Below are positions 22,848 through 30,873 of a stretch of 64,000 nt of DNA, piece after piece; the first letter of the stretch is position 1, and each line of letters starts with the position of its first letter. A model generated the notes under the pieces. The model did no database searches. It saw only the letters and a program-made list of their open reading frames with translations, and was not told the DNA's origin. Both the position numbers and the translations under genes were made by a program. The stretch spans positions 1-64,000 of IMG/VR virus record IMGVR_UViG_3300010354_000047. One strand, given 5' to 3'. This DNA comes from a virus.

Positions 22848-23198
22848 ATGATTCCAGACCCAAAGAAAACAATTGTATTCGACGTTGATGATACCATTCT
22901 CACAACGGTCAATCGGGATTACGAAAACTCCCAACCACGGGGGGAGGTTATCCAAGGTATGAAGACCCTGAAAGAAAGAGGGTGGACGATCATCCTCCAT
23001 ACGGCTCGTGGAATGGGTCGATCAAATGGGGACATCGAGAGTGTGAGGGAAGAAGTTATCGATGAAATCGAAAAGTTTTGCGATAAATACGATGTGCCAT
23101 TCGACGAGATCCAGATCGGAAAGCCGTGGGCAGCCCTTTACGTCGACGATAAAGCACTCACTCCCGAACAGTTTTCAAAAGTAGTAGAGGCACTGTGA
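22848..23198 (+). CDS. HAD-superfamily sugar-phosphatase-like protein
   Basis: 116 aa. IVFDVDDTI has the catalytic DxDxT, ILHTARGMG the second motif (Thr), and KPWAALYVDDKAL the Lys and acidic motifs III/IV. The compact size matches capsule-biosynthesis-type HAD phosphatases. With the following nucleotidyltransferase and kinase it may prepare a sugar for activation. GTGA overlap with the next gene. Confidence 0.78.
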   Translation: MIPDPKKTIVFDVDDTILTTVNRDYENSQPRGEVIQGMKTLKERGWTIILHTARGMGRSNGDIESVREEVIDEIEKFCDKYDVPFDEIQIGKPWAALYVDDKALTPEQFSKVVEAL

Positions 23199-23911
23199 AA
23201 AACGCTCTCATTTTGGCTGCTGGCCGCAGCTCAAGGTTCGGCCGAAACAAACTTGAGGAAAAGTTTGATGGGGAGACTCTCCCCTTTATCGCTGCAAAGT
23301 TTGCTCTTGAGAACGGCGCGAAAAACATCTACTTGACCCTGTCTCGCTCAGCGATCAAAACGGATGGAAAACGTGTATACCATCCCGTTCTCGAAGAGGT
23401 TTCCAGAATTTGTGACCCTGTTGTTCGCTTTCAGAGCGAGGAAACATACGGCCCTGGTGCCGCAATCACAACCTGGGCCGGAATTCTCGAAGAACCCTTC
23501 ACTGTTTTGTTCGGGGACAATCTTTACCTTGGGGAAATGCCAGATTGGATGACCCGAAATCTCTCTAGCTCTGACCAGCAAGACGTAATTTTTACAACTC
23601 GTCGAAGCCTTGTTAACCCTCGAAACTTGCAGTTGGCTGCCGTGGTTAACAACTACGTGATTGAAAAACCTCACGGGAGGCTTGAGGGGAATTTCTTCTG
23701 TGGTTTCGCTCGATTCCCACAGGGTTATCTGTCAAGGGTGGGAGACCTACGAAAGAGCGATCGAGGGGAAGTTGAGATCACTGACATGATCAACATGTCG
23801 GAGAACTGTCAATCTTGGGATATACAAAGGGACCTGGGTGTCATCTGGGCAGATCTCACTTACGAAGCCGATTGCGCAAGAATTCGGGAGCTTCTGTATG
23901 AAGGGAAGTAG
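23195..23911 (+). CDS. Sugar nucleotidyltransferase
   Basis: 238 aa, GTG start inside the previous stop. The N-terminal LILAAGRSSRFG is the nucleotide-binding loop of NTP_transferase enzymes. FTVLFGDNLYL has the metal-binding GD, VIEKPHGRLEGNFFCGF the substrate strand, and GEVEITDMI the closing metal ligand. It would make an NDP-sugar from a sugar-1-phosphate. Which sugar and nucleotide are not readable. Likely donor supply for the glycosyltransferase upstream. Confidence 0.8.
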   Translation: MKNALILAAGRSSRFGRNKLEEKFDGETLPFIAAKFALENGAKNIYLTLSRSAIKTDGKRVYHPVLEEVSRICDPVVRFQSEETYGPGAAITTWAGILEEPFTVLFGDNLYLGEMPDWMTRNLSSSDQQDVIFTTRRSLVNPRNLQLAAVVNNYVIEKPHGRLEGNFFCGFARFPQGYLSRVGDLRKSDRGEVEITDMINMSENCQSWDIQRDLGVIWADLTYEADCARIRELLYEGK

Positions 23912-24644
23912 TGGCGCAACGCTCGATTTCTCTGGGGATTACATTCGGAAAAGCTGCAAGGACGCCATCGAACAGTGCGAGTGGTTTGATATTGCTGCGA
24001 AACTCCCCCTTGTGAACGGCATTCGTATCCCGCAAACCATTCTTGAAACGGGCTCAGACTATCAAATCGAGTTTGTAGAAGGAGTATCGGGAACGAAAGT
24101 GGATTCCACTCGTATTCTGGATAGTCTTGTAGATCAAGTTTTCTTGTGGTCAAAAGTCCCTTCGGTTCGGAAAGCGACTTGGAAGTCTTATATCCAGCGA
24201 CTGTACGACGAACATGTCTCCCTATGCGACAGTCAAATAGTTCGACGAGTTTTCGAAAAACTCGATGAAATTGATGGCTGTCCTTCGAGTTTCTCTCACG
24301 GAGATCTGACTCTCGAAAACGTCCTGGTCGAAAACAATGGTGGAATCGTGCTGATAGACCCCAATTTCAAAATGAATCTCTTTCAGTCCTATATCCTGGA
24401 CTTAGGAAAACTTCTTCAGTCCGTTCACAGTGACTACCACCGCCTCTTTGACTCCCATCCTGGGGGCGACCCTTCGGCTCTGTGCGCCCACCTGCGGCAG
24501 AGGCTGGGGCAAGGGCTATGGCGCCAGGCTCTGGTCGCTGAGATGTCGCACGTGGTCCGCTTGCGCAAGTATCGCCCCGCCTCCCAACACCCCATTGTGG
24601 ACGGGCTCTTGGAGAGGCTCCTGCAGGAATACCTTTACAGTTGA
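23898..24644 (+). CDS. APH/choline-kinase-fold small-molecule kinase
   Basis: 248 aa from ATG 23898, overlapping the nucleotidyltransferase gene by 14 bases. GSSGATLDFSGDYIRKSC is a nucleotide-binding loop. SHGDLTLENVLV near residue 135 is the HGDxxxxN catalytic loop, and IVLIDPNF holds the metal-binding Asp. Kinases of this fold phosphorylate sugars, choline or aminoglycosides. Here a sugar kinase giving sugar-1-phosphate fits best. The last 55 codons (from about 24460) are abruptly GC-rich, suggesting a recombined 3' end. Confidence 0.75.
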   Translation: MKGSSGATLDFSGDYIRKSCKDAIEQCEWFDIAAKLPLVNGIRIPQTILETGSDYQIEFVEGVSGTKVDSTRILDSLVDQVFLWSKVPSVRKATWKSYIQRLYDEHVSLCDSQIVRRVFEKLDEIDGCPSSFSHGDLTLENVLVENNGGIVLIDPNFKMNLFQSYILDLGKLLQSVHSDYHRLFDSHPGGDPSALCAHLRQRLGQGLWRQALVAEMSHVVRLRKYRPASQHPIVDGLLERLLQEYLYS

Positions 24645-24660
24645 CCCAGGAGGCTATACT
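24634..24660 (+). promoter_or_regulatory. Sigma70-like promoter
   Basis: TTTACA (24634-24639), 15 bases, TATACT (24655-24660), 23 bases before ATG 24684. The -35 lies in the 3' end of the kinase gene. Confidence 0.55.
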
Positions 24661-24683
24661 GATTATGAAAACTTTTGTACCCC

Positions 24684-25205
24684 ATGAGCCCTTCACCCTC
24701 AAGAGTTGAGAAATTAGAAAAAGAGATAGCGCGACTACAGGAACAACTTAGAGCCGAAAAGCGAAAAAGCGAGTCCTTGTGGAATGACCTCTATGAGCAC
24801 TTCCTAAAAGAAGGAAATTCTGAGGAAAACTCAGGCTGGTGGGCTGACCAAATATCTCAGATTTTCTCTCGATGGGTGGTTAATCAAAGGACAAAACTGA
24901 GTGAAAGAATTTCCGAGTCGGGGGAACTGACGATGCCCCCTTATACGGATTGTTTGAACGATTTAGCCATGAGCCTTTCGCCCCCGGGATCCGAGCCACC
25001 GGAGTGGATCCCTTCTCTATCAGACTTTGAGGTAACTCGACAACACTCTTCAAAGCTGCCGATGGTTGTTCCAATGGATGAAGCTGAAGCCTTGAAACCT
25101 CGAAAGAGGACCATCAATGTTCCGAAACCAATTCCGGGGGCAGTTCCGCTCCCCCTTCCCCCTTTAACGGAGGAGGAGAAGGCAAGAGACAGAGCTGGAC
25201 GGTAA
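24684..25205 (+). CDS. Hypothetical coiled-coil protein
   Basis: 173 aa from ATG 24684. Residues 7-35 form a coiled coil (VEKLEKEIARLQEQLRAEKRK). The middle is Trp-containing and mixed; the C-terminus is Pro-rich (PKPIPGAVPLPLPPL). No family recognised. The final codons feed into the next weak hairpin. Confidence 0.6.
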   Translation: MSPSPSRVEKLEKEIARLQEQLRAEKRKSESLWNDLYEHFLKEGNSEENSGWWADQISQIFSRWVVNQRTKLSERISESGELTMPPYTDCLNDLAMSLSPPGSEPPEWIPSLSDFEVTRQHSSKLPMVVPMDEAEALKPRKRTINVPKPIPGAVPLPLPPLTEEEKARDRAGR

Positions 25206-25212
25206 TCCGCCC

Positions 25213-25241
25213 TTTACGGGCTCTCCGCGCCCAGTTATACT
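25213..25241 (+). promoter_or_regulatory. Sigma70-like promoter after degenerate hairpin
   Basis: TTTACG (25213-25218), 17 bases, TATACT (25236-25241). GGACGG-TAAT-CCGCCC upstream is the recurrent stem with one mismatch; its loop holds the stop codon of the preceding gene. Confidence 0.6.
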
Positions 25242-25261
25242 TGGGTTAATTGGGAAAAGAC

Positions 25262-25897
25262 ATGAACATCAGGTTTATAGGAGACGTCCACAGAAAGTGG
25301 GATAAATACAAGAAGCTAATCAAAGGCTATGAACGCTCTCTACAAGTCGGGGACTTTGGTATTGGGTTCATCAACCCTCACACTGAGAAACCGTACAGCA
25401 ACCCTCCCTATGACCACATGTCTAAGGGGGAACACTTCTTCATTCGAGGAAACCATGACAATCCTGGCCAATGCTCTCGTCACCCGTATTGGGTGAAAGA
25501 TGGCGGCTCTGTGTTTGGCCGCGACGACATTTTCTGCGTTGGCGGTGCCGTCTCGATCGACAAACACCGTCGAACCGAAGGCTACGACTGGTGGCACAAT
25601 GAAGAGCTTTCTTACACAGAGCTCTGCAAAGTCATGGACATCTACGAGCTCGTCAAGCCGAAGATCGTCGTGAGCCACGAATGTCCCGATAGTGTTATTT
25701 CTCGTGTGTTACACGAACAGGGGATGTTTAAATACGACATCCCCTCAACCACTCGCAAGTGCTTTGACAATATGCTCGAGATTCACAAACCTGACTTGTG
25801 GATTCATGGCCACTGGCACTTCGACCACCACACTGTTCATAATGGCGTGGAGTTTATTGGCCTCGGCGAGCTTTCTCACCTCGACCTTGAAGTGTAG
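25262..25897 (+). CDS. Calcineurin-like metallophosphoesterase
   Basis: 211 aa from ATG 25262. All five metal motifs are visible: GDVH at the N-terminus, LQVGDFG near residue 32, RGNHDNP near 63, VVSHECP near 138, and WIHGHWHFDHH near 182. This family cleaves phosphomono- or diesters with two metal ions. Phage members vary from phosphatases to nucleases. Substrate unknown. Confidence 0.85.
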   Translation: MNIRFIGDVHRKWDKYKKLIKGYERSLQVGDFGIGFINPHTEKPYSNPPYDHMSKGEHFFIRGNHDNPGQCSRHPYWVKDGGSVFGRDDIFCVGGAVSIDKHRRTEGYDWWHNEELSYTELCKVMDIYELVKPKIVVSHECPDSVISRVLHEQGMFKYDIPSTTRKCFDNMLEIHKPDLWIHGHWHFDHHTVHNGVEFIGLGELSHLDLEV

Positions 25898-25926
25898 AGG
25901 GGTATACCCTGAGGTCTCAAATACAA

Positions 25927-26184
25927 ATGAGCACATCTTTTCTCATCTGGCTGACTATCGTCGGCTTTCTCTCTTACGTCCTTTACCGTGACCCGAATGT
26001 AACCGCTTACATCCTTCTTCAAAATCAAAACTTTTCAGCGAAACTTGGCCGTCTCAAGTACTTCATTACGAATAACCCCAATTTCTTCTGGGTTCGATGG
26101 AGAATTAGTAGAAACACAGACCGAGCCGCCCGCAATCTCGGTCGAGATCTCGGTGTCGACAAAAACAAAGACTGGCACGATTGA
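25927..26184 (+). CDS. Small membrane-anchored protein
   Basis: 85 aa. One N-terminal membrane segment (FLIWLTIVGFLSYVLY), then a basic cytoplasmic domain ending GVDKNKDWHD. Of a type common among short cyanophage proteins. Function unknown. Confidence 0.65.
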   Translation: MSTSFLIWLTIVGFLSYVLYRDPNVTAYILLQNQNFSAKLGRLKYFITNNPNFFWVRWRISRNTDRAARNLGRDLGVDKNKDWHD

Positions 26185-26205
26185 CTAACAAAAACAATTC
26201 TAACA

Positions 26206-26775
26206 ATGACAACAGTTATCAATCTATTCGGTGGCCCAGGTTGCGGGAAAAGCACAACCGCCGCGCTTCTCTTCGCCCAGATGAAACTCCAGGGATACCA
26301 TGTTGAGCTGGTTCGCGAGTATGTCAAGTATTGGGCTTGGAACGACCGTAAAGTTCGAGAGTGGGATCAACTTTACCTCCTTGGAAAGCAAAGTTCCTAC
26401 GAAAGTATGCTTTATGGAAAAGTCGACTACATCGTGACCGACAGCCCCATTCTTCTAGCCGGTATATTTCAGGAATATCGTTCAAACGGGGCGGATAAGT
26501 ATGTGAGTAAAGCGGCACAGAGTTTCATGGCCCATGCTGAGGCAACAGGGGTAACGTATAAGAACTTTTTGCTTCGGCGAAACAAACCTTACGACCCGCG
26601 AGGTCGCTGGGAAGATGAAAAGGAAGCCAGAAACCTCGACGATTACATCGAAGAGTATCTGACTCTGTACAGTGGTTTCCCTCCTCTTGAAATCTCGGGG
26701 CCAAATAACAAAAGAGATCTGGAGATAATGCAATCTTTAGGGGAAATGAAGGTTCGAGATGTTCCGTCGTACTGA
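26206..26775 (+). CDS. P-loop nucleoside/nucleotide kinase-like protein
   Basis: 189 aa. Walker A is INLFGGPGCGKSTTAA at residues 5-20. The second strand VELVREYVKYW and the Walker B-like YIVTDSPILLAGIF near residue 70 fit a widespread phage P-loop kinase family. NFLLRRNKPYDPRGRWE resembles the lid or LID-Arg region. It may phosphorylate nucleotides or a hydroxymethyl base; 5-hydroxymethyluracil DNA kinases share this general build. Specificity cannot be read. Confidence 0.75.
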   Translation: MTTVINLFGGPGCGKSTTAALLFAQMKLQGYHVELVREYVKYWAWNDRKVREWDQLYLLGKQSSYESMLYGKVDYIVTDSPILLAGIFQEYRSNGADKYVSKAAQSFMAHAEATGVTYKNFLLRRNKPYDPRGRWEDEKEARNLDDYIEEYLTLYSGFPPLEISGPNNKRDLEIMQSLGEMKVRDVPSY

Positions 26776-26820
26776 GGGCGGTTTCCCGCCCTTTACCTAT
26801 CGTCTTCGGTGAGTTATGCT
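26776..26820 (+). promoter_or_regulatory. Terminator hairpin fused to sigma70-like promoter
   Basis: GGGCGG (26776-26781), loop TTTC, CCGCCC (26786-26791), TTTACC (26792-26797), 17 bases, TATGCT (26815-26820); ATG 26841 follows. Confidence 0.65.
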
Positions 26821-26840
26821 TAACTCGTTGCTCCCTCTGA

Positions 26841-27110
26841 ATGACCGTCAACCCCGACTGGACCGCCCCCCCTGGTTACCTTGTTGAAGAGTGTCGCCGA
26901 GAGCGAAACATTTCACTTCACGACTTCGCCGGAGAGACCGGCCTTACAGTACCCGAAGTTCTTGAACTTGAAAGAGGAGAGAGGGGGATTGACCTCCTTC
27001 TGGCCGAAAGATTGGAATATGTCTTTGGAGTGCCTGAAAGCTTCTGGCTGACCCTTCAAAAGAACTTCGAAGTTGACATCAAAAAAGGACGTGCTTTTAC
27101 AAATGATTGA
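26841..27110 (+). CDS. HigA/VapI-like XRE-family DNA-binding protein
   Basis: 89 aa. PPGYLVEECRRERNISLHDFAGETGL is the helix-turn-helix start, GERGIDLLLAERLEYVFG and ESFWLTLQKNFE the C-terminal signature of the HigA antitoxin type. In bacteria HigA represses its operon and neutralises HigB. No HigB-like gene lies next to it. The following gene overlaps by 8 bases and could be an unusual partner. Confidence 0.78.
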   Translation: MTVNPDWTAPPGYLVEECRRERNISLHDFAGETGLTVPEVLELERGERGIDLLLAERLEYVFGVPESFWLTLQKNFEVDIKKGRAFTND

Positions 27111-27366
27111 GCTTTATGTTTCCGAAAATAAAAGTTTTGACCCTGTGCGGTTTTACCGTAATCGGGTTAGGGTCTTTCTGAATCGAGACTACACATATGG
27201 CCTCTGGATTGACGAAGACCGGCTCTTTGACCTTCTAACCGAGGGTCAGATGAGGCAATATATTTTAGATCGGTCCCCTAAGGGAGCATATTTCTCCGTT
27301 ACTCGAGAAGTTGCGCAAGAAATTCTAAAAAGAGGGCACACCCCTTACGCAAAACAAAACCTGTGA
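27103..27366 (+). CDS. Hypothetical protein coupled to the HigA-like gene
   Basis: 87 aa from ATG 27103, inside the end of the HigA-like gene. Contains FYRNRVRVFLNRDYTYGLWIDEDRLFDLLTEGQMRQYI. It does not look like a RelE/HigB nuclease. Function unknown. Confidence 0.6.
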   Translation: MIELYVSENKSFDPVRFYRNRVRVFLNRDYTYGLWIDEDRLFDLLTEGQMRQYILDRSPKGAYFSVTREVAQEILKRGHTPYAKQNL

Positions 27367-27369
27367 CAA

Positions 27370-29394
27370 ATGGAAACACCTACCAACCTCGTCACGCAGC
27401 TGAAGGAAGACTACCTCAGCTACTCCATGGCTGTTCTAGTCGGAAGGAGCATTCCCGATCTGTACGACGGGTTGAAACCTGCTCAGAGAAGAATTCTTCA
27501 AACGATGTTTGAGGAGGGATTTCTTCCAAACAAGCCCTACGTGAAGTGTGCCCGTACAACCGGTCTCACAAGCGCATTCTACCATCCCCATGGGACCTGT
27601 TACGGTTCCTTGATTAACATGGCTACGCCATGGAACAACAATGTTCCCTGGATAGATTGCCATGGAAACATCGGAAGTTCTGTAGATAATCCGGCAGCTG
27701 AGAGGTACGTTGAAAACAGACTCCGGATTTCGGCCATCGACCTTCTTATGAAGGATCGAGAAGTCTGGGAAACTCGGTCCAACTACGACGGAAGCCGCCA
27801 GGAAGCAGTTCGCTTTAATAGTGCTATTCCAACTGTTCTGTTGAACGGGGACTCCGGAATCGCTGTAGGTTTTGCTACTCGTTTGGCCCCACACGGACTT
27901 CGCTCGATTGTGGAGTCTGTGAAACTTTTGTGTAAAGACTCTCCCGATAGTAAAAAGTATTCGGATAATCTAACAAAAGCTCGGGAAATCCTCCTGCCAG
28001 ATTTTCCAACAGGAACCCAGATCATTCGCGATGAGCAACTTAATCTTTACTCTCAGACTGGTAGCGGGAACATTCGCTGTCGGGCAATTGTTGCTGAGGG
28101 TGTACAAAAACGGAGCGGTAAAGCAAAAGATAGATCCACTCTGGCCTTTACTCATCTCCCTCCCGGAGCTAACCCTGAAAAGCTGGGTGAGCAAATTCGA
28201 AACGAAGTAGAGAAGGAAAGGATCACAGGAGTAGCAGAAGTTAACGATCTCTCAGACCAAACAGGGGATTGCCTCGAGATTGTCGCAAAACCCGGAACAA
28301 ACATTGAGGATCTAAAGAAACAGCTCTACGCATACACAGACCTTGAGTTGAGATACTCGGCTAAGACACTTGTAATCGATGGCGTCCGACCGGTTGAACT
28401 CTCCCCGGTTCAAATCATTGAGAGGTGGATTCGTTGGCGCCTCTCTCGTCTTCAGAGCAAGTTTCTCCACGAGCTTTCCCTTCGAAATTCTCGCCTTCAT
28501 ATTGTAGAAGGTTTGCTAAAGGCCATCAACAAGATGGACGAGATTATCAAGAAAATTCGCTCATCCGAGAGCAAGAAGGAAGCGAAGGAAAACCTGATGG
28601 GCAAACCGTTCTTGTTTTCCAGCGAACAAGCGGAAGCCATTCTCGAAATGCGCCTCCGTCAACTCACAAACCTTGACCAAAGCGAACTCTCTGAAGAAGC
28701 TGAAAAACTCCGAAGTAGGGTCGAAGAGCTGGAAAAACTTTCCCAGGATAACAAGGAGGGGGAACAAGCCCGAAAGTCCTACCTTGTGACTGAGGTGACA
28801 GAGCTAGGCAAACGCCACGGAGAGGCCCGCAGGAGCCCCCTGGTGGAGCCCCCCGCAAGCGAGGCCAACCTGGCCCCAGGTGAGCGAAAGAGAGCCCCTG
28901 CAGCTCCGACAAAGCCCCGGTTTCTGAAGGTGGACCTTAAGAAAGGTGTGGTGGAACAAGCGAAAGGCCCTCGTGGAGCGTTGGTAGTTGAAGCAAAGGA
29001 GAAAATTATCCTTATGACTTCAGATGGAACTCTAAAGAAAGTTGCTGCCAACTTTAAGGGGACAATTTCCACGAGCTACTCCCCTGTCACTCTTGCTAAA
29101 AAAGAGTCAGATGTTTCCTCTCGAAAGTATCTCGCAGTCTTCTCCCTCGACGGGCAAATGAAAGCAGTCACCATTTCAGGTGAAGACCTTTGCCGAGCAA
29201 CGAGTAAAGGTAAAAGGTGGATACCCGAGGGAGCGACTCTGATCCATTTCGGTGAAAACAGTTACACAGTAGAATGGGTGTCCAAGCGAAAGAAACCTTT
29301 GAAACTGGACCTCTCCGTAAAACCTGGAAAACCCGGAGCGAAAGGAATCAAGATTGCAAATCTATCTGACGTCACTCTGACATTGGCCGGGTAA
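27370..29394 (+). CDS. Type IIA DNA topoisomerase subunit A (GyrA/ParC-like)
   Basis: 674 aa, shorter than bacterial GyrA (about 850). The breakage-reunion domain is clear: VGRSIPDLYDGLKPAQRRIL, YHPHGTCYGSLINM, and AAERYVENRL, whose Tyr113 is the DNA-cleaving residue. The tower and long coiled coil follow (EKLRSRVEELEKL). The C-terminal wrapping domain is reduced to a few blades (KIILMTSDGTLKKV). A GC-rich insert-like patch (about 28797-28915) joins coiled coil and tail. The ATPase subunit is not in the window. Likely manages supercoiling or decatenation in phage replication. Confidence 0.9.
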   Translation: METPTNLVTQLKEDYLSYSMAVLVGRSIPDLYDGLKPAQRRILQTMFEEGFLPNKPYVKCARTTGLTSAFYHPHGTCYGSLINMATPWNNNVPWIDCHGNIGSSVDNPAAERYVENRLRISAIDLLMKDREVWETRSNYDGSRQEAVRFNSAIPTVLLNGDSGIAVGFATRLAPHGLRSIVESVKLLCKDSPDSKKYSDNLTKAREILLPDFPTGTQIIRDEQLNLYSQTGSGNIRCRAIVAEGVQKRSGKAKDRSTLAFTHLPPGANPEKLGEQIRNEVEKERITGVAEVNDLSDQTGDCLEIVAKPGTNIEDLKKQLYAYTDLELRYSAKTLVIDGVRPVELSPVQIIERWIRWRLSRLQSKFLHELSLRNSRLHIVEGLLKAINKMDEIIKKIRSSESKKEAKENLMGKPFLFSSEQAEAILEMRLRQLTNLDQSELSEEAEKLRSRVEELEKLSQDNKEGEQARKSYLVTEVTELGKRHGEARRSPLVEPPASEANLAPGERKRAPAAPTKPRFLKVDLKKGVVEQAKGPRGALVVEAKEKIILMTSDGTLKKVAANFKGTISTSYSPVTLAKKESDVSSRKYLAVFSLDGQMKAVTISGEDLCRATSKGKRWIPEGATLIHFGENSYTVEWVSKRKKPLKLDLSVKPGKPGAKGIKIANLSDVTLTLAG

Positions 29395-29410
29395 AATACT
29401 CTCGGGTGCC

Positions 29411-29438
29411 TTTACTCCCTGGGTCCCCGAGCTAACGT
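29411..29438 (+). promoter_or_regulatory. Weak sigma70-like promoter
   Basis: TTTACT (29411-29416), 16 bases, TAACGT (29433-29438). A GGGTAAAAT element overlaps the stop codon of the topoisomerase gene just upstream. Confidence 0.35.
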
Positions 29439-29458
29439 AACAACAGTTGAAGAGAACT

Positions 29459-30004
29459 ATGGTCCTAGTTTACCCAGTCTCCCGGTTACTTGCGAATCCG
29501 AGGCTCTTTTATATCATTTCAAACTACCTGGGGGGACTACCCGACGCTGAAACCTTACGGGATGCCTTCTACGACCTTCTAGAAGCTGAAGTGTGCGATT
29601 ACCCGGACGATGATATCACTTTTCAGGCTCAAGAAGTTTGTTTCGAGGTGGAAAACGAAGGGTTATCCTGCACAATACAGTTTGATACAGGGTCTACCCT
29701 TAAGTTAGAAGCCGTAGGAGGAGACTTTTCCAGTCAGATATCTTCTGATCAAGAGTTCGCCACCGCTTCTGCAATCCACCGTCAACTTATATCCGCTATT
29801 GAAGAGTCTCATCCAGAACTCAAAGATGACATCTCTCTTGAGCACCCTCCAACTCCAGGAAATAGTTTCCTCAGTTCCAAGGATGGTGAGCGATTTGAGG
29901 GATGTTTTCATTTGCGTTCCGATCCGAATAGGAAGTACTCCTTCACAGTCCTCATACTGGATCCCGTACACGATAAGTTCGAAGCCAAAATCCGACCAAT
30001 CTAA
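29459..30004 (+). CDS. Hypothetical protein
   Basis: 181 aa from ATG 29459 (an in-frame TTG lies 12 bases earlier). Acidic; mixed alpha/beta with FQAQEVCFEVENEGLSCTIQF and RKYSFTVLILDP strands. No family recognised. Confidence 0.65.
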   Translation: MVLVYPVSRLLANPRLFYIISNYLGGLPDAETLRDAFYDLLEAEVCDYPDDDITFQAQEVCFEVENEGLSCTIQFDTGSTLKLEAVGGDFSSQISSDQEFATASAIHRQLISAIEESHPELKDDISLEHPPTPGNSFLSSKDGERFEGCFHLRSDPNRKYSFTVLILDPVHDKFEAKIRPI

Positions 30005-30019
30005 CCAACTTTAATCACC

Positions 30020-30847
30020 ATGATGGACAACGTAGTGTATGCAACGGACAGTCTTCGCTCGTCCGTTTCATCACTAAAGAAAAAACTTTCAAACCTTCGA
30101 GTGATCATTGAACAATTTGATTCAGAAATATCCAAGATAGACACTAAGTTTGAAAAACTTCTGACTCAGGTAGAGATTTACAAGAACAAGAGCAACCGGG
30201 AGGCGCAGAGGGAAGTTCGTAGGCTGCAGTTAGAACTTAGCAACCTCAAGAAAACTCTGAAACAGATCTCCCCTCCCGAAGGTGACAAGGATTCAACCGA
30301 GATGGAAATTGCTTCAACGATGGCCATCTTTGAGTGCATTCTGAGGCACATGTGTGAAGGGGCAGATGACGTTCGCCTAATGAGTTATGCTTATCTTTTT
30401 CCAGCTGTTTTTGAAAGGGTTGTAAAAGGTGATGACCCTGCCTATCTTCTAGAGAAGATTCCTACTTCCGCTGGTGTTGTGATCAATCGGGGAAAACAGT
30501 ATGTGAAGTTCATTCGGGAAAGTTGCTCTACCCACGTCACGGACTCCGAAGCTTGGGAAGAGTATATTGAACCCCTGGTTGATTGGTGGAGGAATGATGC
30601 CCTCCCCCTCATCTATGGGTCCAGGGATGACCAGTGGGATTGCGACGTTCCATTGTCCCTTGTGGAAATGCTAATCTGGAGAGACGAACCAGCGGAGCGA
30701 CCAATCCACTTTTCTCCGGTCTTCGATGCCTATGAGATATACCGCTCCAATAAGGACTTCATCTATGAGACGAGCGGAGTTCGCGCTCTTGACCTGAAAA
30801 TGTTCACCTACTCCAGCTCAGACCAAGACGAGGAAGCCCAGGGGTAA
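30020..30847 (+). CDS. Hypothetical coiled-coil protein
   Basis: 275 aa. Residues 10-95 form a long coiled coil (SSVSSLKKKLSNLRVIIEQF; REVRRLQLELSNLKKTL). The remainder is helical and Trp/acid-rich (EAWEEYIEPLVDWWRND). It lies between topoisomerase and polymerase and may be a replication accessory; no family evidence. Confidence 0.65.
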   Translation: MMDNVVYATDSLRSSVSSLKKKLSNLRVIIEQFDSEISKIDTKFEKLLTQVEIYKNKSNREAQREVRRLQLELSNLKKTLKQISPPEGDKDSTEMEIASTMAIFECILRHMCEGADDVRLMSYAYLFPAVFERVVKGDDPAYLLEKIPTSAGVVINRGKQYVKFIRESCSTHVTDSEAWEEYIEPLVDWWRNDALPLIYGSRDDQWDCDVPLSLVEMLIWRDEPAERPIHFSPVFDAYEIYRSNKDFIYETSGVRALDLKMFTYSSSDQDEEAQG

Positions 30848-30873
30848 GTTACAATACCGAAAGATACAAGTCT

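Noticed and set aside
25899-25912. Palindrome AGGGGTATACCCT after the phosphoesterase gene
   Set aside because: Short, occurs once in the window and has no T tract or clear promoter context; possibly an operator but not supportable.
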